64,000 nt of DNA from Ephydatia muelleri. Lineage: Eukaryota; Porifera; Demospongiae; Spongillida; Spongillidae. The notes beneath the pieces were generated by a model. The model saw only the letters and a list, made by a program, of their open reading frames with translations, ran no database searches and was not told the origin of the DNA. Of this stretch, positions 11,313 through 21,815 are shown one piece after another. The stretch covers positions 15,211,486 to 15,275,485 of the forward strand of contig JABACO010000001.1 in the NCBI GenBank assembly GCA_013339895.1. Reading direction: 5' to 3'. A program made the translations under genes and the position numbers. Each line of letters opens with the position of its first letter. The first letter of the stretch is position 1.

Positions 11313-11477
11313 TTGAAAATAAATGTACTAATTGGAACAGTTAAGGCAAATTATTAAACAATATGCGATGCGCATCAATTAGGATTGCAATTATTTGTTT
11401 CCATTCATCAATGACAGGTTGAACAGTTACACAGTGCTCAACTTAATCGTACAAAATTGCAGTAAGTACATCAGATA

Positions 11478-11714
11478 GGGTAGCGTCAGGTGTATTCGCC
11501 AGGGGGGAGTAGTCGCCACCCCCACTTTTAATAGCGCATAAAAACAAAAATAATAAGTTTGGATCTTTCTATATGAGTTTAAAACAACCCTAATAGGCTC
11601 CTTTGTTAGTACCATACACAGTTTTACGCAAGTAACGTTGCTCCGTAGAATAAACAGGGGGGTGGCGAACACTCCTGACGTTATCGCAGGTGGCGATCAC
11701 TACCTACTCTACCC
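11478..11714. mobile_element. MITE B, 237 bp, pogo-type ends with TA duplication
   Basis: Left end GGGTAGCGTCAGG, right end (reverse complement) GGGTAGAGTAGG, flanked by TA on both sides. The uninterrupted site CAGATACATACAGTG survives at the matching position upstream of zinc-finger copies 1 (near 2536) and 2 (near 8895), so the insertion is proven by comparison within the window. The ends and the subterminal motif TTCGCCACC match the pogo-like transposon at 42,530-44,475, its likely source of transposase. Confidence 0.88.
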
Positions 11715-12180
11715 TACATACAGTGCTGTGGCCAGTTTAAAAGAACAGGATACGGGGACACAAGAACAGCTGGACCTCTGTTGCGAAATAAAAATAGAAC
11801 AGCTCAAAAGCTGTAGCTACGGTTACCACTTACCAGAACCACATCGTGGGGTCAACCGCATAGATACGCTTATAAGTCACGCCACGGCTTTGTCAAGTCC
11901 GTTATAAAACAGCACGGCACCAGTTGGCGTGGTAGGACATAAATGGGGGCACCACAGGACACTTTAACTTATGAGGAACCTATACGTGTAGGTGTACCCC
12001 CAGACAGTACCAATCTTTTCTAACCTTTCATTCTTCTCACGTGGTATTTAGTAGTATTTGCAAATTGCGTGTTGACGTCACGTGAGCGTAAGTCTGATTC
12101 GGGTGTGGGGCGTGTGGTGGGGGGGGGGGGGGGGGGGGTCCGGTTTATTCCTTCCACTTTCCCGCTAACGCACAATAGGC
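11715..12180 (-). promoter_or_regulatory. Upstream region of zinc-finger gene 3: donor, TATA-like and CRE sites
   Basis: Same order of elements as upstream of gene 1: splice donor near 11,840, TATAA near 11,875-11,905, CACGTG near 12,038, CRE TGACGTCA at 12,073-12,080 followed directly by a second E-box-like CACGTGA overlap, then a G-run (12,116-12,138). Regulatory use is inferred from co-duplication only. Confidence 0.4.
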
Positions 12181-12284
12181 AATGAGGTGACAAACATGGA
12201 TACTATAACTAATGGACTGGAAACGGTTCAAGTGAGCCATTGATTGGGCGTTCGCGCCTAGCCTCGGCCCCAGTGTTGCAGACA

Positions 12285-12335
12285 GGGAATTGGTCTCGTA
12301 CCCAGACCCACATCGCAGCTGCGATCACCGCTACA
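12285..12335. mobile_element. Partial MITE C end
   Basis: Carries GGTCTCGTACCCAGACCC and CACCGCTAC, the terminal and subterminal phrases of the complete 108-bp MITE C at 42,556-42,663. No opposite end nearby. The following sequence to about 12.8 kb contains only a short hairpin (12,654-12,689, arms CCAGACTGATGGTT) and no gene. Confidence 0.5.
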
Positions 12336-12834
12336 AGGATTATCATCTCCTGTGTAAGCTCTCTTACAGACCTGAACTGCATAGAAATGTGCGAAATAAG
12401 TATGCCATCATATTTTCTATATTTTGTATAAGGACAAATGGCTTGAGAGTTGTGACCATTCATAGTGTCTTAATTGTAATGGTTTTAATGCGAGCTCTTG
12501 CGAGTACGAAAATTTCTTGGATGAGCGCATGGGGTATCTTCGTTATTAGCACTAGGGAAGATAGGAGGGTAGCTTGGTATAGCTGTTATGTCCAGTGAAG
12601 TTATCCTGACCCAGCGGTAAGCATTTCTCTTCGAAATCAAGTCAGACGCACTACCAGACTGATGGTTCATAGTACAACCATCAGTCTGGTCCCCAGACTA
12701 CTCTGATGCAGGGTGCTGGTTTACGTGTATATTGATTGAGGGATGGTGGTTATACTGTGGCTTAGTGCTTGTTTTGTAAATTACAGTTGCAGAAATACAA
12801 TTAGTTTGAACCACATAAAGTTGGTGACGAAGAA

Positions 12835-12915
12835 ACGGGTAGTCCCGTACCCAGACCCAAATCTACGTAACGATGATCATCGCCAGTACGACATCACGTA
12901 CAGAGGGTCTGGGAG
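12835..12915. mobile_element. Degenerate MITE C copy
   Basis: Left part AGTCCCGTACCCAGACCC, inner CATCGCCAGTACGACATCACG, right part GGGTCTGGGAGT. It lies at the end of the RecQ-like fragment described next. Confidence 0.45.
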
Positions 12916-13448
12916 TCCCTGGGGCGTAAGTCGATCGAAGTTGTTCTGTCTGCTGGAATGTCGCCGGGTCAAAATCGAGAGCTTGCGTGACGTCATAGTC
13001 CAGGAATGTGTAAACCACACCTTCGAAGCATAAGTATTCGCCATCATGTATCTTTTTTAGCTGGAATACGTTCTCCTCGCTAGTGGCATAAGCTGCAGAC
13101 AAACTATTTGAAGATAAAGACGCCACCTTGGGGGAAAAAAAGGCAGTATTAATACAGACGATTACAATGGCTTTATCTACCTGGTCTTTCATAAGAGCTT
13201 TAAGACTGAAGAGACACAGCAATCGGCAAGCTACCCTCACAACCGTAGAGGTCATCAAAGGCAATGTGCAGAATAGCGTAGCACAATGATTTGCTTGTCG
13301 GCAAGCTTAAGAAAACATCGTTTCCTTCTAGAAATGCCTTAACTGCCTTGTGCTGATTTGGACGAATGTTATAGTAGCCGAGCTTTTCTGGCGCACAAAT
13401 GATGACACCATCCATTATTTTCTTAGTGGTACATAGAGAAATACACAC
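12916..13448 (-). pseudogene. RecQ-like helicase N-terminal fragment
   Basis: RecQ enzymes are ATP-dependent 3'-5' DNA helicases. On the minus strand 13,448-13,200 reads GYYNIRPNQHKAVKAFLEGN followed by DVFLSLPTSKSLCYAILHIAF, matching the helicase Q motif and motif I region, but the Walker A is reduced to PTSKS in place of a GxGKS loop. In another frame (13,264 downward) it continues with a motif Ia-like SLKALMKDQV and ASLSSNSLSAAY. Two frames plus the damaged nucleotide-binding loop mark a relic. A second RecQ-like fragment on the opposite strand lies at 18.44-18.64 kb. Confidence 0.65.
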
Positions 13449-13777
13449 TCAAATAAGTACACGATGTGCAAGTCCTAACTGATCTACGCATTCCTAATCA
13501 TGACAAAAGATCTCACACCTCGCCATACGATCCTGCAGCTGTAGGTATGTCTGGGGGAGTTGTAGCGATCTTTGGATCTATCAAGCCCAAAATGGTTGGA
13601 ACTTTGGAATGGTATGTTTAGTAGCTGTTCCAGTTAAAGCCATCACGTGTACATGACTGGGTATGAGACCTTCTTACTTCACCTAATTTTTTTAATTCAG
13701 TTCTGAAAACTCCCCCCTAAAGGATGGATTAGCATACAATTTTAACACCTAAACACACAGACACACACATAATGCAC
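13449..13777. other. Intergenic, no gene recognised
   Basis: No supported feature. It ends at a CA microsatellite. Confidence 0.5.
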
Positions 13778-13917
<140 letters not shown>

Positions 13918-14029
13918 ACCATTGGGTCACACAGTGAGCCTCATCATGCAATTTCAAAGCAATAAGTTAGTTCATATATACTGCATATCCATATCCAGAA
14001 ATGAGCGGTCAAAAGTCAGAATAATTGAC

Positions 14030-14235
14030 TCTCGGTTTGCGAATCACCGAATATTCCCGTATACCTTCCCATACCAATGTATGGGTTAGTTGTATACCAA
14101 GGACGCCAGATTTTTCCCAGGATTTGAAATTTGAAAATGTTAATACACTACATTTGTTATGATTTTTAGTGGTGTCGCCGTATTTTTCCTATTTAAGCTG
14201 GGGCTTCCCTAGGATTGTCATAACATTGTCCCCAA
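14030..14235. mobile_element. Half copy of foldback MITE A
   Basis: Shares GACGCCAGATTTTTC, TGTCGCCGTATTTTTCCTATTTAAG-like sequence and CTTCCCTAGGATTGTC with the element at 6,079-6,362. It also shares, inverted, the flank CGAATATTC...GTATA found just beyond that element, so the true family may be longer than 284 bp. Confidence 0.6.
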
Positions 14236-14913
14236 ATGTACAGGTAGTCAATGAGAAGGGTTTCTCATTACAATATTCCACGGTCATTTGTGTCAATACC
14301 TTAACGATTTACGATTTTGATATTTGAAAATAATATAGCTAGTACATCGAAGAACTATAGAATGTACTAAAAACTAGGCCTTCCTATAGAACAATCGGCT
14401 TCCATACCCGGGAGAAGCATTTCATGTTGAATCTGTACGTTCCTCCATCTCGTGCCCTCAAAATTGACTCACGTGCGGATAGTATAATGCTGTGTAGGTG
14501 AAGTGTGGCCCTCCTTCAGTTTTTTGATGGCACGAAATCGGTCCCAGACCTCTCATCGCGCTGCCCAAAAAGGCTTTCTACCAGTTGAGTTACTATGCGA
14601 TCTTACCCGATGCGATCGGGATGGTTTGTATAAATCGCGCATACAGTACCATCCAGACGTAGCTTCTTGACACACGCGTGCGCGCGTCACGAGTGATACC
14701 CGTGCGTGACTCGAGCATACTTGTGTTTCACACGCATCAGGTTAGTCGTGGCGCGAAGCGACATTTTCGAGACACGAACTCGCGTGATAGCACCCACTCC
14801 CTCAGTTGTAAAATACTATGGACAAAATTTCTACAATTCAGGAGCCCTTTGCTTGAATGCAAAACTAAGTTGTTTGTGAAGCCAGAACAGAGTCAGACTA
14901 TGAGCTGTGTGTG
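14236..14913. other. Intergenic, no gene recognised
   Basis: Unique-looking sequence with CpG-rich patches near 14.65-14.79 kb. No coding or RNA signature that I can support. Confidence 0.45.
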
Positions 14914-14959
14914 TTGTTAGTGTGTGTGTGTGCGTGTGTTTGTGTGTGTGTGTGTGTGC

Positions 14960-15008
<49 letters not shown>

Positions 15009-15025
15009 GTGTGTGTGTGTTGCTT
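14914..15025. repeat. (TG)n microsatellite
   Basis: TG dinucleotide array with CG/TT interruptions. Confidence 0.95.
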
Positions 15026-15159
15026 ACAAGTGTGTACTAGTATAGACCTATTATTATGTGCTTGACCTTACAATTGTGTGCTATGTAAACTGTGATTAGC
15101 CTAATCTGATGTTAGACTGCCTGGGGTACAAGTACATGTAGCAGTTTTTCTCTGAGAAC

Positions 15160-15345
15160 AGTAGGTCCAGGGTAGGCCTATGTAGGTACGTAGGTCCAGG
15201 GTAGGCCTATGTAGGTACATGTAGGTCCAGGGTAGGCCTATGTAGGTACATGTACATGTAGGTCCAGGATAGGCCTACATAGGTCCAGGGTACTAGTATA
15301 GGCCTATGTACAGTTAGGTACATTGTAGGTCCAGAGTGGTACAGG
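15160..15345. repeat. Minisatellite, about 30 bp unit
   Basis: Five or so copies of GTAGGTCCAGGGTAGGCCTA followed by TGTAGGTAC, with variable spacing. The rest of 15.03-15.58 kb shows nothing recognised. Confidence 0.85.
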
Positions 15346-15594
15346 TGGTGATGAACACGTAGGCAAAGATGAGGAGAGTGAAGATGAGGATAACTATTCA
15401 GATGGAATTAAAACCTGGACCCTTGCACAAGTACATGCATGTACTGAATTACAATTGTATGGCCCTTGAAGATAATTTCATTAGCCATGTAAACTGTGGT
15501 TAGCTATATAATCTGATGTTAGGCTGCCTGACTTCCAGTTCTAAGAGAACAAACTGTCTTAAAAGCACACACTTTATATGTGTAGCACCTATAT

Positions 15595-16590
15595 ACAAAC
15601 CACACATTGTGTGCAGCGTTGGTGATGGCATGCATGCATGGGAGCATTAGTCCTGATGCCATAAACTTCACAATCAAGTACATGATGGGAGGGGGGGGGG
15701 GGGGGGGGGGGGGTGAGTGGCCTGATGCAAAGCCTTTGGCCTAGTGGTAGAGGCATTTTAGTCTGTTGCATAATGTCCTGGTACTTTGTTGTTCTATAGG
15801 GTTCAATAAGAGAGCTCTGTTTTAAAAGTCTGTTTGGGACTGTTTCTATGGAGATGACAATCCTGTATCTATTTTTTTGTACTGGTGAAGAACAGCAGGG
15901 TCCAGGAACCCAATGTTGAGACTGACCATCTGGAGTCATCCACCTCAGGCTCAGTGAATTTACTCAGAGTTTTGACACAAGGTTCCAACCTACCAGGCAA
16001 GATGTCTGCTGGTCCGGAGGGCATGCACTTCTTCATCAAGTGGTCCAAAACCAACCAGATGGGCAGGTGTGTTCAGCGTACCAAAGGCAGGCACATGTGT
16101 CCAGTTCCAGCAATGGAGGCCTACAGAGAATGTTGTCACTGTTCCACTCACTCCTCACCCCTCTTCCACTTCAAAGATGGGAGAACACTCACATCTAAGA
16201 GCTTCCGCTCCACCTTTCTACCCCTGGTATGGTGGAGCTATGTGGCTACAATCCAGCCAAATATAACACCCACATTGGTGCAGCCATGTACAGTAGCTGC
16301 CAGAACAGGCCTTCCCACTGACACCATTTGGAACCTCGGAAGAGGTGAAGCAAAGCATACCAGACATACGTATTGGTGCAGCCACAGTACATGTAAACTC
16401 TAATTGCTAACTAGCAATAGCACAAATTGTGCATGTTTTAACTGCACATTACATGTATCTATGTTCACATAAACCACACACTGTGTGCAGAGACAGGGGT
16501 TGGGCCTGATGCCATAACATGGGAGGGGGGTGGAGTGTGCTTTGACCCTGATGCAGGGCTTTGGCCTAGTGGTAGACTGAGCAGCGCCCC
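15595..16590 (+). mobile_element. Tyrosine-recombinase fragment between direct repeats
   Basis: The open segment 15,885-16,403 resembles the recombinase of the DIRS-like element at 18.6-20.7 kb: shared GMHFFIK-SKT-QM, then RTLTSKSFRSTFLPLV. The catalytic parts are ruined (no RVSEF arginine motif, no H-x-x-R). It is flanked by direct repeats, about 15,597-15,760 and 16,466-16,580, sharing AACCACACATTGTGTGCAG-type sequence, CCTGATGCCATAA, a G-run and TTTGGCCTAGTGGTAGA. The arrangement resembles a small element carrying only a recombinase, or an internally deleted DIRS/Ngaro relative with terminal direct repeats. Confidence 0.5.
15735..15810 (+). repeat. Possible tRNA-derived SINE head
   Basis: TGGCCTAGTGGTAGAG matches a polymerase III A box, and GGGTTCAATAAG about 55 nt later is B-box-like. 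The A-box phrase is repeated at 16,559-16,574. No tRNA cloverleaf can be closed, so a tRNA gene is not claimed. Confidence 0.3.
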
Positions 16591-16599
16591 GATGTGTAG

Positions 16600-17580
16600 A
16601 CAAAGCTTTCCTTAATGTAAGTATATATTGTGATAGCGCTCTTCCATTGGCGAAGTCCCAGAGAGTGCTTCGCAGTTAAGCGCTTTACGTGTATTGATCG
16701 ACGCACACATGCAGACAAATATTGAAAATGCGGCACATTCAGACTTGATGTTAATCGATCTAGGTAAGACTGAGAAGCCTACGTAGGTCGTAGCTGTACT
16801 GGAAAGTGCTAACGAATCATTTTTTTCCCTGCGTGTAAGCGTATCAGTGCATGTGCCTAGCCTACGCGCTTCATTCATCGAGCTGCATGCAGGCTAAACG
16901 AACACTGTTTACAATAAACTTCAAGTGAAAACAACCCACTATATAGGTCAAAAGTGTCTTGTATACAATAAATATAATAGCTTCACCATAATGCATTAGC
17001 AGTGAGCTAGGTGGTGGGTGTCCCTCTAGCTGGCAGTCTAGACCTATGGGAATTGGGGGGAGAAGGCTAGGGAAAAAGTTTCCACTTAGCTACCTGGCTT
17101 GCTATTGGCTCAGATCATCGCCAGCAGCCTTGTTAATCTTCAGCTGAATTAACTTATTATGCACATTTATTCACCATTAGACAATTATTGCCAATATTTA
17201 TTAACCAATTTTGGCAGATGATCTGACGCAATGGCATACTTATATTATGGTAAATTATGCGCGGTAGAAATTAATTTTTTGTCTTGATTTTAGTTAAAGA
17301 ATGGTTAATGGAATAATTTTTCGAAGTACATATATCATAATCAGACCGATTTATAGTACATTATAAACTTGTTTAAAATTCAATTTGAAATAAAAAGCAA
17401 GATGACCGCCTATGTATGGGCCATTTCTGGATATGCGGAGATCTCAGCATTTCTCTGAAGATTAAGTAGTAAAAGCTCGGGCTGATGAAAAGCAAACTAA
17501 GTGACCGCTGCGCACTCTTCTTTATCATTTCTTCTTTCTGCATCCACGTCACGTACGCTGCTTTGTCATTCATGCAGTGA
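16600..17580. repeat. Noncoding stretch with dispersed repeat copy 2 (17,290-17,437)
   Basis: The segment 17,290-17,437 is the second copy of the repeat at 6,436-6,585. The remainder carries no gene that I can recognise. Confidence 0.6.
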
Positions 17581-17586
17581 ACGTAC

Positions 17587-18240
17587 AGGGGCGGATCCAG
17601 GATTTTAGGAAAGGGGGGGGTCTGATAAATATATTCACAACTGGGGGAGGGTATGGGAGGGGGCGTGCCCCCTCCCGTGACAGCAAGGGTGTCTGGGGGA
17701 ACGCTGATAGCTTTTTTGCTTTTGCGTCATGAAATTCACAGTGATATCCGATACATATACATCACGTATCCGGATTCCTAGAGCCTGCATGGATAGCGAC
17801 GAGAAAACTCTTCATTCTTCACAATGCTATGGTTCCTACAGCTCAGCAATTAAATTCGTGACGCAAAGCTTTTGTCAATTTGCGACCGAAGCGTGCACGT
17901 GGCCACGCACCAGCGGTCTATAAACGACTCATGTATGTTTTACTATAATATTAGTATTGTTAGTTTATTTATTCTATAGCTATCTGTTTTCTGAAAAGAA
18001 TCTGAGATCCATCCCACTCACGTCTTTTGATCGCTTACCTCAATTCCTGCTCACACGCACCATTCGCGATCAAATATTTCGTTTTAATACAGAGGATTTA
18101 ATTAGATCGATATAGACCTCGCTTGGCTAGAACGATGTGCATTCTTTGCAAATCCAAGGACGGGCATAGATTACAGTATGCATTACGTCATTCTTCGGTC
18201 CGGACCCCCTGGACCCCCCCCCCCCCCCCCCCCCCCGTAG
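17587..18240. mobile_element. Possible hAT-type element end (CAGGGGCGGATCCAGG)
   Basis: The sequence CAGGGGCGGATCCAGGATTTT followed by a G-run is, from general knowledge, a common terminal motif of non-autonomous hAT-like elements in invertebrate genomes. A plausible degraded partner in inverse orientation (GGACCCCCTGGACCC, ending in a C-run) lies at 18,203-18,236. The interior has no coding capacity. Confidence 0.35.
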
Positions 18241-18322
18241 TCTCGTACTCAGACCCATGTTTTCACAGCAGCGGATGTATTACATCACCGCTACGTGAAA
18301 AAGTGGGTCTAGTAAAGTCCTA
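18236..18322. mobile_element. Partial MITE C copy
   Basis: AGTCTCGTACTCAGACCCATG at the left, then GATGTATTACATCACCGCTACGTG as in the complete copy at 42.56 kb. The right terminus is degraded. Confidence 0.6.
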
Positions 18323-18439
18323 TACCCAGCTTCCCCAGAATGTTGGGGAACCAATCAGATTCGAGGTATGCGGTAATTGCATACCTTTGTTATAATCGTG
18401 CAATTAATGATTAATTACCAACAAATGCGTGCAAACGTC

Positions 18440-18640
18440 TGGGGTATTCGAAGTTAAAAGAAGAGCAGCTACGAAGTGTAGTTGATGTATTGAGTGTGCG
18501 CGATGCAATTGTGAGTTTTCCAACAGGATATGGCAAGTCCCTATGTTACGCCATTCTACCGTGGGCGTTTGATGAGTATTGACATTGTGATAGTTGTTTC
18601 GCCGCTTGTGGGTTTGACTATGGATCAGGTTAGGGATCTA
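18440..18640 (+). pseudogene. RecQ-like helicase fragment 2
   Basis: Plus strand reads KEEQLRSVVDVLSVRDAIVSFP, then TGYGKSLCYAILPWAFD, a match to RecQ motifs 0 and I with an intact-looking Walker A (TGYGKS). A frame change is needed to reach IVIVVSPLVGLTMDQVRDL (motif Ia). The helicase match stops abruptly at the start of the DIRS-like reverse transcriptase, with the shared phrase GACTATGGATCA on both sides of the junction. Confidence 0.65.
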
Positions 18641-20712
18641 TGACTATGGATCACGCTGTGGCTCTGCTTTCCCAGTATGGTCAATATGCGTTGATGGCAA
18701 AGATTGACCTCAAAGCTGCCTTCCGCCTGATTCCAGTACAAGCTGCAGATGTGGACACATGCCTTCCTTTTGGTCTACGTTCAGCCCCTGCCCTCTTTAA
18801 CCACTACGCTGAGGCACTCGACTGGATCATGGCCAGGGGCCCAGCTGCTACACTACTTCCTCCTGGTTGGCCCTCCTGGCAAGGACACATGTCAGGAGGC
18901 AATGTCCAGGATGCTGACAGTATGTGACCAGTTAGGCATTCCAGTAGCCTCTGAGAAGCTGGAGGGACCCACCACAGCTCTAACCTTCCTGGGAATAGTC
19001 CTCGACACATCAGCATAGCAGCTTCGACTACCCCTGGACAAGCTAGAGGAGCTGACAGGGCTAACCAGGTCCTGGCTATCCAGGCACAAGGCCACCAAGA
19101 GGGAGCTGCTCTCACTCATCGGCAAGCTCTCCTTTGCTGCTAAGGTGGTGCCAGCAGGGAGGCTCTTTCTCCGCCGCCTAATTGACCTCTCCACCACAGT
19201 TAGGAAGCTTCACCATCACATCAGCCTTAATGCAGAAGCAAGAGCCGACATTAGGTGGTGGGACAGCTTCCTTCCTTCCTGGAATGGTGTTGCCATGTTC
19301 CTGGACCCAGAATGGACAGCAGCCGACTCTCTTCAGCTCTATACTGATGCCTCAGGCTCCCTAGGCTTTGGTGCCTACTTCAACGGCGCTTGGTTCCGGG
19401 GTGACTGGCAGCCACACCAACGCCTCCCACTCCGTTCCATACAGTGGCAGGAACTGTTTGCCATTGTGGCTGCTTCTAGCACATGGGGTCATCTCTGGGC
19501 AGGCCTACGCATCCACCTCCATTGCGACAACCTCCCCATTGTCCAGGCATGGGCAAGACAGTCTGCGAAACATCCTGGCCTCATGCGGCTGCTCCGAACC
19601 CTGTTTCTAGTGGCAGCCCAGCACAGCTTCACCATCCGCCTGTCACACTTACCTGGCAGACTAAACAGCATTGCTGATGCCCTTTCCCGAAATAACTTAC
19701 CCCTCTTCTTCACTCTTGCCCCCCAGGCGGACCCTCAACCAACCCCAACCCCACATCACCTGCCCGAGACCTGAACCACCATCTCCAGCTCCTACTGAAC
19801 AGAGCCATGACCCCATCTACTGCAACCACCTATGCCACTGGGATCAGGCGCTACCAGGGTTTCTGCCACGCTTTCAGTTGATACCGGTCCCCGACACAAA
19901 AGAAACTATCACACTATTTGCAGCCCACCTCAGCCGGACCCTGAACTCCAGGACCATTCAGGTTTATGTGGCAGCAGTCTCATTCCTGCACTACTCCATG
20001 GGGTACAAGAGCCCCGCTTCCTAACCCAACGCTGCGACTTGCCATCCGGGGTGTCCAACGCCTCCAGGAGTCCATCCACCTCAAGCCCACACGACTGCCG
20101 CTGACTGTGGAGATGCTGGGTCACATGCTGTAGAGGTTGGAGGCAGCCCCCCTGAAAAGACACGACCGTCGGATGCTCAGAGTGGCCCTTACCCTCGGCT
20201 TCTTTGGTTTCTTGAGGGTCAGCGAATTTACCCTCAAGAACCGGAGGTTTGACCCTAGGTACCACCCTACCAGGCAAGACATCAGCTGGACCGGAGAAGG
20301 CATGCACTTTTTCATCAAGCGGTCCAAAACCGACCAGATGGCAAGGGCACCACTATCTGCATTGGGCGTACCGAGGGCAGGCACACGTGTCCAGTGGCAG
20401 CAATGGAGGCCTATAGAGGATGCTGTCGCTGTCCCATTCAGTCATCACCCCTCTTACACTTCAGAGATGGGAGGCCGCTTACATCCAAGAGCTTCCGCTC
20501 CACCTTCCTATCCCTGGTGGAGCAATGTGGCTACAATCCAGCCAAATACAACACACACAGTCTATGTATTGGTGCAGCCACAGCAGCCGCCAGAGCAGGC
20601 CTTCCCACTGAGACCATCCAGAAGCTTGGCAGATGGCAAAGTTGTGCATATCAGACCTACACCCGTCATCCCCTGACTCACCCATCTGACACTAGAACTA
20701 TGGCCGCACAGT
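18640..20712 (+). pseudogene. DIRS-like retroelement: RT, RNase H and tyrosine recombinase relics
   Basis: DIRS elements replicate through an RNA copy and integrate with a tyrosine recombinase. Order seen: truncated reverse transcriptase (AKIDLKAAFRLIPV; CLPFGLRSAPALFNHY; then, in another frame, LLVGPPGKDTCQEA), RNase H (LYTDASGSLGFGAYF; HCDNLPIV; NSIADALSR), a linker, and a recombinase (FFGFLRVSEFTLKNR; THSLCIGAATAAARAGLP; KLGRWQSCAYQTYTR). Damage: the RT active-site LDD of the YLDD box is cleanly missing (LLHY joined to FLLV), an in-frame stop lies at about 19,016, frames change several times, and the recombinase H-x-x-R arginine is cysteine. The N-terminal half of RT and the gag region are absent. 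RT plus RNase H plus YR together exclude Crypton and gypsy. Confidence 0.85.
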
Positions 20713-21815
20713 AACAATTACCCAGATGTATGTACCCATGCTGTGTACCCTACTCCACAAACCTGAAACCATATCCTAATCGCCAACCATTTGGGGGGTT
20801 TTCACTTGGGCGACACCCTCCGGGCTTCTACCCTGGGACAGCCACCAAACCATGACCAGCGTCTTGGTTTGGGACACAGGCCGACCCAATGGTGACCAGC
20901 GTCACCCGTTGGTCCCTGTAGGCCCAGTGGTACGAGGCACAGCTGCTACATGCCTGGCTGGGCTGTCGCCTGCCCCCATTATGGGCCAAACACAACTACA
21001 ATTCTTAGTATGGGGCAGGGGGTACATTTACTCAGCCTGTAAGAGCAATTAGATGGCATTAAGGTAGAGTTTAGGTACAGTGGTAGTAAACTAAGTTTAA
21101 TGCAGAGAGTTGCTCTGTGTCATGTAGTGTTGCTAAGCTGGCTATAGTGATGTTGCTAAGGCCAAGATGTAAACATATGTTTCTACAGATGCATTCAATG
21201 AACGATCCTAACCAATCCTATACTGTGCATTAGTACCCAATAGCATTGCAGGGGATCCTTTTCCCCCATAATACCCTTATCCAATCAAATCACCCCAATC
21301 GTTGTCGATATGGTTACAGGTTGTGTATTTAAGTGAGGTCTTCATGGGTGCAGCACTCCAGTCATAGCCTTGACTGCGACCAGTTGCTCATATGACAACC
21401 AGGGAGAACTTGCGAGCTTTAACCTGCGAGACATTGCGCTTGCCTCTCGCCCAGGTTCATCCTTCACAGGCCGGAAAGAAAGAGGTGCTGGTAGAGCGTG
21501 ATGCAATTAACTTATTACGTTATACTTTCGCTTAAATTATTCGGTATGTTAATAAAATTCATGATACGTCATTTACATTCCTTACATAATCACTGGACAG
21601 AATTGAGTATAGGACTTTGCCAGACCCTCTTTCCACGTAGCGGTGATGTAATCCACCCGCAGCTGTGGGAATCAGGGTCTGGGTACGAGACTACCCCTGA
21701 CGTACCTATATGTATGGCAAGAAGTAACTTTAGAAAACAAAGCTAACCTGATCTTTCATTAAGGCTAGCTATATGCTGCTAAGTAGGTCATCAAACGCCA
21801 GGGTCATATGCTGCT
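20713..21815. other. Downstream of the DIRS-like element; partial MITE C at 21,636-21,703
   Basis: GC-rich sequence to about 21.0 kb may be the 3' end of the retroelement, but no terminal repeat could be matched. At 21,636-21,703 a MITE C right half is present (CACGTAGCGGTGATGTAAT, ending GGGTCTGGGTACGAGACTA). No gene was seen in the rest, nor between 21,816 and 22,560. Confidence 0.45.

Noticed and set aside
1791-11357. Plus-strand open frames across the zinc-finger arrays (CVYSEHPIVQMPSHIQSTENSS-like repeats)
   Set aside because: They are antisense shadows of the C2H2 repeat, which has no antisense stops.
12600-12700. tRNA-like sequence (GTGCGTCTGACTTGATTTCG on the minus strand) and hairpin
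   Set aside because: No B box or closable cloverleaf; the hairpin CCAGACTGATGGTT is too short to classify.
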